From an uncultured Gammaproteobacteria bacterium (GTDB lineage: Bacteria > Pseudomonadota > Gammaproteobacteria > Nitrosococcales > Methylophagaceae), in the NCBI GenBank assembly GCA_913058195.1, contig CAJXPP010000072.1:1-8995 (forward strand): 8,995 bases of DNA, in the 5' to 3' direction. Positions 5,962-8,995 of the stretch are shown piece by piece. Numbering within the stretch: the first letter of the stretch is position 1; each line of letters opens with the position of its first letter. The position numbers and the translations under genes were made by a program. The notes under the pieces were generated by a model, which saw only the letters and a program-made list of their open reading frames with translations, ran no database searches and was not told the DNA's origin.

Positions 5962-7311
5962 TTATCCTTCTTTTTCTATTTGAGTGAGATTGCTTCGTAG
6001 TACAGGGCCATAATCAAACTTGCCGGAACATACGAAAGAGCAAAGTGCTAAGTCTTCTTCATCTAGCTCAAGACAGCCTAATGCCTGTGCTGCATCGGTA
6101 TCTCTAACAACTAATGCTCGTAATAATTGAGTGGGCAGTATATCTAAAGGCATTACTGTCTCAAATGCGCCGACAGGAACCATAGCCCGTGGACTACCAT
6201 TTTGTGATGTGGTCATATTGAGGTCTTTTTTTCCCAATACTTTTGAAAGAAATACATTTAGAGCTGAGAACTTATTTTTTCCTACGGGCTTTATCCAACC
6301 AAAGAACTCTCGCTCCGTTGCTTCAGCGATAACAGATATTTGTAAATGAAAACGGCCGAGGTGGCCAGCCCAGTTTGTTGCAGTATGACCGTGTAAGACA
6401 GAACCTGAAATAACGCGAGACTGAACTTGTTCAACTTCACCTTCAACTAATTGTTCGGTACTAGCTCCAAGACGAGTACGTAATAATCTCGGCTGCTTCA
6501 CTAATGGCCCTGAAAGCGAAATAATACGCTCAACCCATAATTTACCCGTTGTAAATAACTTACCGATAGCAATGACATCTTGATAATTGATTTGCCATAC
6601 TGTTTTATTCGAACTAACAGGGTCAAGGTGATGAATGTGTGTACTAGCTAGACCTGATGGATGTGGGCCGGAGAATGTATGTGTTTCGACATTACTTGGC
6701 ATATTAGCCACAGCCGGCGCTACTTGCGACTGGCAAATAAAGACTTTACCTTCCGTTAGATTACTTAACACTGTTAAGCCATGTGCATAGTCTTCAGCAT
6801 ACTCATTAATAATGATTGCTGGATCTGCAGCTAGAGGGGCTGAGTCAATAGCAGTGACAAAAATAGAATGGGGTATCGTTTCTGGGTTAGCTGATTTACT
6901 GTAAGGGCGGGTACGAATTGCGGTCCATAAACCTGATTCTAGAAGATTACTTCGTACTTGGTCTACAGACAGGCTTGTTAATTGGTTAGCTGAATACTGC
7001 TTGAAGCTGAGTTCATCATCTCCCTCTAGCTCGATAATAACGGCTTGTAATGCACGTTTAGCACCACGTTTTATTTGCTTAACAATACCTGCTGCTGGAG
7101 ATGTAAATTGTACGCTAGGATTTTTTTTGTCGGTAAATAAAGCTTGGCCTAGCTTTACCTGTTGGCCTTCTTCAACCAGCATGGTCGGTTTCATGCCAAC
7201 ATATTCATTACCTAAAATGGCAACTGAGCTGACAGGATTAGCGTCATTAATTATTTGTGCAGGCGAGCCTGCAACGGGCAATGTGAGCCCTTTTTTTATA
7301 GTAAAATGCAT
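5962..7311 (-). CDS. nqrA: Na+-NQR subunit A (peripheral cytoplasmic subunit)
   Basis: NqrA is the cytoplasmic subunit that sits on NqrB and takes part in quinone binding. It is the subunit that distinguishes Nqr from the related Rnf complex. The 449 residues (family about 446-448) start MHFTIKKGLTLPVAG, matching the usual IKKGLDLPIAG opening. Conserved blocks include RTRPYSK (154-160), GPHPSGL with THIHHLDPV, GHTATNWAGHLGRFH and the C-terminal ELDEEDLALCSFVCSGK with DYGPVLR. ATG at 7311 is chosen because family alignment begins there. It has only a weak AGG at normal distance, whereas AGGAGGAGG lies 27 bases upstream. An in-frame ATT at 7335-7333 would be ideally placed for that site and would add eight residues (IAVFTQAS). 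It is the first gene of the nqr operon. Confidence 0.97.
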   Translation of the reverse strand: MHFTIKKGLTLPVAGSPAQIINDANPVSSVAILGNEYVGMKPTMLVEEGQQVKLGQALFTDKKNPSVQFTSPAAGIVKQIKRGAKRALQAVIIELEGDDELSFKQYSANQLTSLSVDQVRSNLLESGLWTAIRTRPYSKSANPETIPHSIFVTAIDSAPLAADPAIIINEYAEDYAHGLTVLSNLTEGKVFICQSQVAPAVANMPSNVETHTFSGPHPSGLASTHIHHLDPVSSNKTVWQINYQDVIAIGKLFTTGKLWVERIISLSGPLVKQPRLLRTRLGASTEQLVEGEVEQVQSRVISGSVLHGHTATNWAGHLGRFHLQISVIAEATEREFFGWIKPVGKNKFSALNVFLSKVLGKKDLNMTTSQNGSPRAMVPVGAFETVMPLDILPTQLLRALVVRDTDAAQALGCLELDEEDLALCSFVCSGKFDYGPVLRSNLTQIEKEG

Positions 7312-7338
7312 AGATGCCTGGGTGAAGACAGCAATAGT

Positions 7339-7347
7339 CCTCCTCCT
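7339..7347 (-). promoter_or_regulatory. strong, displaced Shine-Dalgarno sequence ahead of nqrA
   Basis: The minus strand reads AGGAGGAGG, an extended anti-16S complement. It ends 27 bases before the nqrA ATG, too far for normal initiation there, but has 3-9 bases of spacing to an in-frame ATT at 7335. A CUCC further upstream (7371-7368) could pair with it in the mRNA. It may serve an unusual ATT start, act as a ribosome standby site, or be coincidental. Confidence 0.5.
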
Positions 7348-7352
7348 AACTC

Positions 7353-7365
7353 CTTAAGGCTTAAG
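7353..7365 (-). promoter_or_regulatory. CTTAAG repeat/palindrome in the nqrA leader
   Basis: CTTAAG occurs twice, one base apart (7353-7358 and 7360-7365). The self-complementary hexamers allow a 5-bp hairpin with a 3-base loop, between the possible promoter and the ribosome site. It could be a small operator or leader hairpin. No known regulator site is recognised. Confidence 0.3.
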
Positions 7366-7374
7366 ATGGAGCTT

Positions 7375-7403
7375 AGTATAGGTATTATTACGGATTATTG
7401 GAA
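7375..7403 (-). promoter_or_regulatory. possible sigma-70 promoter for the nqr operon
   Basis: On the minus strand a TATACT hexamer (7380-7375) matches the -10 consensus at five of six bases, and TTCCAA (7403-7398) sits 17 bases upstream as a poor -35 (three of six). It would start transcription in the 131-base gap before nqrA. The gap has no hairpin terminator for the upstream MFS gene, so read-through from aroC-MFS is also possible. Confidence 0.35.
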
Positions 7404-7442
7404 GTTGTTTACAGCTAAAAGGATCAAAATAATGTAGGTTCA

Positions 7443-8594
7443 TCATGAATTTGTGGGCGTTAGCCATTTAAAGCCAATCACAAAGGCTATGAAACTAATA
7501 AATGCTGCCAAACTAAAAGTTATTGTTGGACCTGGTGTTAACCACAAATAGCCGCTAAATAAGCTGCCTAATGCACCGCCAGCACCAAACCCGACACTAC
7601 TATAAAGCGCCTGCCCTCTACCTTGATTCTTGCCGGTGAAAGAGTGATGAACCCAAGCAATAGCAGCTGCGTGAAAAGTGCCAAAGCTTGCAGCATGGAG
7701 AAGTTGTGCAAATAAGAGTAAGCCCAATGAATCGGGATAAAAGCCAATAATAACCCAGCGTAAGGAACTTAATAATAAACTGATCAGTAGGACATTTCGA
7801 ATGCCATAGCGCGGAAGCCAATGGTGCATAAACAAGAAAATAATAACTTCTGCAACGACACCTAAAGCCCAAAGTTGGCCGATCAAAGTACGGCTATATT
7901 GGTGCTGTTCTAAATAAATCGTATAAAAGGTGTAATAGGGACCATGGCTTAATTGTACTAAAAAGCAGATCGCTAAAAAGGCGCGGACTTCTTTTTGCTT
8001 TAAGATGCTGCGTAGGGATTGGTGTGCCAGACTTAGATGTCGTGAAGATGAATCCGGCACCACTAAACTGACTAACCAAATGCCAACGAGACTCAATAAC
8101 ATTGCATAAGGTACGATGCTGGCATCAAAGTGTTCGAGAAGTATGCCAAGCAAGGCAACAATAATGATAAAACCAATTGAGCCCCATAGTCGGATTTTAC
8201 TATAGTGATGACTATGCGTGCCGAGGTGTTGCAAAGTGGTTGCTTCAAATTGTGGCAGTGAGGCATTCCAAAAAAAACTAAAAACCAAAAGAACTGCGGC
8301 AATCCAGTAGTAACTGTGATCAAATAATATTGCAGCAAAAGCAAGCGTACTAGCGAGGCTTGTCCATCGCACAATAGTCATTCTTTGACCGGAGTGATCA
8401 GCAATCCAACCCCAAACATTTGGAGCAACAATGCGCGTTGCTAATAAAATAGCGGTTAATTCACCAATTTCTCTGGCAGTAAAACCTTCCCATTGTAGAT
8501 AGAGACCCCAATATGGGACGAGTACACCCAGTGATGCAAAGTAAAAGAAATAAAAGCCTGACAGGCGCCAATAAGGCGTGTTTTTAAGTGGCAC
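7443..8594 (-). CDS. MFS transporter, 3-phenylpropionate/HcaT-like family
   Basis: This 383-residue protein is hydrophobic along its length, with about 12 membrane helices. Its opening PYWRLSGFYFFYFASLGV and PYWGLYLQ are typical of the MFS_1-like/HcaT group of small proton symporters. The loop between helices 2 and 3 carries GWIADHSGQR (62-71), a form of MFS motif A (GxxxDxxGxR). The substrate cannot be read from the sequence, and the HcaT label is a family resemblance rather than evidence for phenylpropionate uptake. GTG at 8594 is the start, since no ATG occurs until residue 72, which lies past helix 1. It is nine bases after the aroC stop, with AAAGG just before it, so aroC and this gene are probably one transcript. 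From memory, aroC followed by an MFS gene also occurs in Pseudomonas. Confidence 0.88.
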   Translation of the reverse strand: MPLKNTPYWRLSGFYFFYFASLGVLVPYWGLYLQWEGFTAREIGELTAILLATRIVAPNVWGWIADHSGQRMTIVRWTSLASTLAFAAILFDHSYYWIAAVLLVFSFFWNASLPQFEATTLQHLGTHSHHYSKIRLWGSIGFIIIVALLGILLEHFDASIVPYAMLLSLVGIWLVSLVVPDSSSRHLSLAHQSLRSILKQKEVRAFLAICFLVQLSHGPYYTFYTIYLEQHQYSRTLIGQLWALGVVAEVIIFLFMHHWLPRYGIRNVLLISLLLSSLRWVIIGFYPDSLGLLLFAQLLHAASFGTFHAAAIAWVHHSFTGKNQGRGQALYSSVGFGAGGALGSLFSGYLWLTPGPTITFSLAAFISFIAFVIGFKWLTPTNS

Positions 8595-8603
8595 GCCTTT
8601 GTT

Positions 8604-8995
8604 CTAAGCTTGTGCAGGTATAATGGGGGTGTTTGTGCTCACGTCACTATTTTGTGCGCGGTGACGTAGCATATGGTCCATTAACACAATGGCCAACATA
8701 GCTTCTGCTATTGGTGTTGCTCGAATACCGACACAAGGATCGTGGCGACCTTTAGTGACGACTTCGATAGGCTCTCCATCAGTATTTACGCTACGTCCAG
8801 GAATGCTAAGGCTTGATGTCGCTTTAAGCGCCATACTCACTAAAATATCTTGACCGCTAGATATGCCCCCTAAAATCCCACCGGCATTATTACTAAGGAA
8901 ACCTTCAGGCGTGATTTCATCGCGATGTTCGGTGCCTTTTTGAGTGACACTTTCGAACCCTGCACCAATCTCAACACCTTTAACAGCATTAATAC
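8604..8995 (-). CDS. aroC: chorismate synthase, C-terminal part (runs off the window)
   Basis: AroC converts 5-enolpyruvylshikimate-3-phosphate to chorismate, the last shared step of aromatic amino acid synthesis, using reduced FMN. About 130 C-terminal residues are present, and the frame is open to the window edge, where a partial codon is left. Visible family blocks are IGAGFESV, SNNAGGILGGISSGQ, MALKATSSLSIPGR, and KGRHDPCVGIRATPIAEAM with DHMLRHRAQN. RHDPC is the C-terminal signature containing the conserved aspartate. The sequence is very close to the enterobacterial and pseudomonad type (bifunctional flavin reductase not present). A methionine at 8840 is internal, not the start. The stop TAG (8604-8606) is followed at once by the MFS gene. 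Confidence 0.98.
   Translation of the reverse strand, partial: INAVKGVEIGAGFESVTQKGTEHRDEITPEGFLSNNAGGILGGISSGQDILVSMALKATSSLSIPGRSVNTDGEPIEVVTKGRHDPCVGIRATPIAEAMLAIVLMDHMLRHRAQNSDVSTNTPIIPAQA

Noticed and set aside
1437..7311. Rnf complex (rnfABCDGE) instead of Nqr
   Set aside because: NqrA and the NADH/FAD/2Fe-2S NqrF are present and the gene order is A-B-C-D-E-F. RnfB- and RnfC-type multi-cluster ferredoxin proteins are absent.
7001..7357. 118-codon plus-strand open frame antisense to the start of nqrA
   Set aside because: It lies fully opposite the well-conserved nqrA coding region, has no family resemblance and no ribosome site. It is a shadow of nqrA.
8093..8374. 93-codon minus-strand frame inside the MFS gene
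   Set aside because: It is an out-of-frame reading of the transporter, whose own frame has continuous membrane helices and an MFS motif.
8604..8840. Short protein starting at the methionine at 8840
   Set aside because: The frame continues upstream with clear chorismate synthase sequence (SNNAGGILGG) to the window edge, so this methionine is internal to aroC.

Overview
The window looks like chromosomal DNA from a moderately AT-leaning gammaproteobacterium, probably aquatic or marine. This is judged from gene content and protein similarity recalled from memory, not from a search. All confidently identified genes lie on the minus strand, so transcription runs from position 8995 down to position 1.

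Reading in the direction of transcription, the window opens with the C-terminal third of aroC (chorismate synthase, 8995-8604). Nine bases later comes a GTG-started 12-helix MFS transporter of the 3-phenylpropionate/HcaT-like group (8594-7443). A 131-base leader follows, with a possible promoter, a small palindrome and a strong but oddly placed ribosome-binding site. It precedes a complete, tightly packed Na+-translocating NADH:quinone oxidoreductase operon, nqrABCDEF (7311-1437). The operon continues without a break into nqrM (1437-1237), the small four-cysteine maturation factor, and then into a two-domain CBS protein (1218-763).

The six Nqr subunits have their key cofactor residues: SGAT flavinylation motifs in NqrB and NqrC, paired membrane cysteines in NqrD and NqrE, and in NqrF the four ferredoxin cysteines plus FAD and NADH sites. 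The complex should therefore oxidise NADH, reduce quinone and pump Na+. The FMN transferase gene apbE, often found between nqrF and nqrM, is absent here, so flavinylation must depend on a copy elsewhere. The terminal CBS gene is the least expected member of the operon and is a candidate nucleotide-sensing partner.

The last 760 bases are different in character. Positions 198-762 hold no convincing gene but contain a cluster of short perfect inverted repeats and one start-less small reading frame with a signal-peptide-like hydrophobic stretch. Positions 1-197 encode only the C-terminal part of a PLP-dependent cysteine synthase-type enzyme with no N-terminal portion in front of it, so it looks like a 5'-truncated pseudogene. 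I see no CRISPR array, tRNA, rRNA, insertion sequence or phage gene. Apart from the CBS gene and this decayed-looking end, the window is ordinary respiratory and biosynthetic housekeeping DNA.
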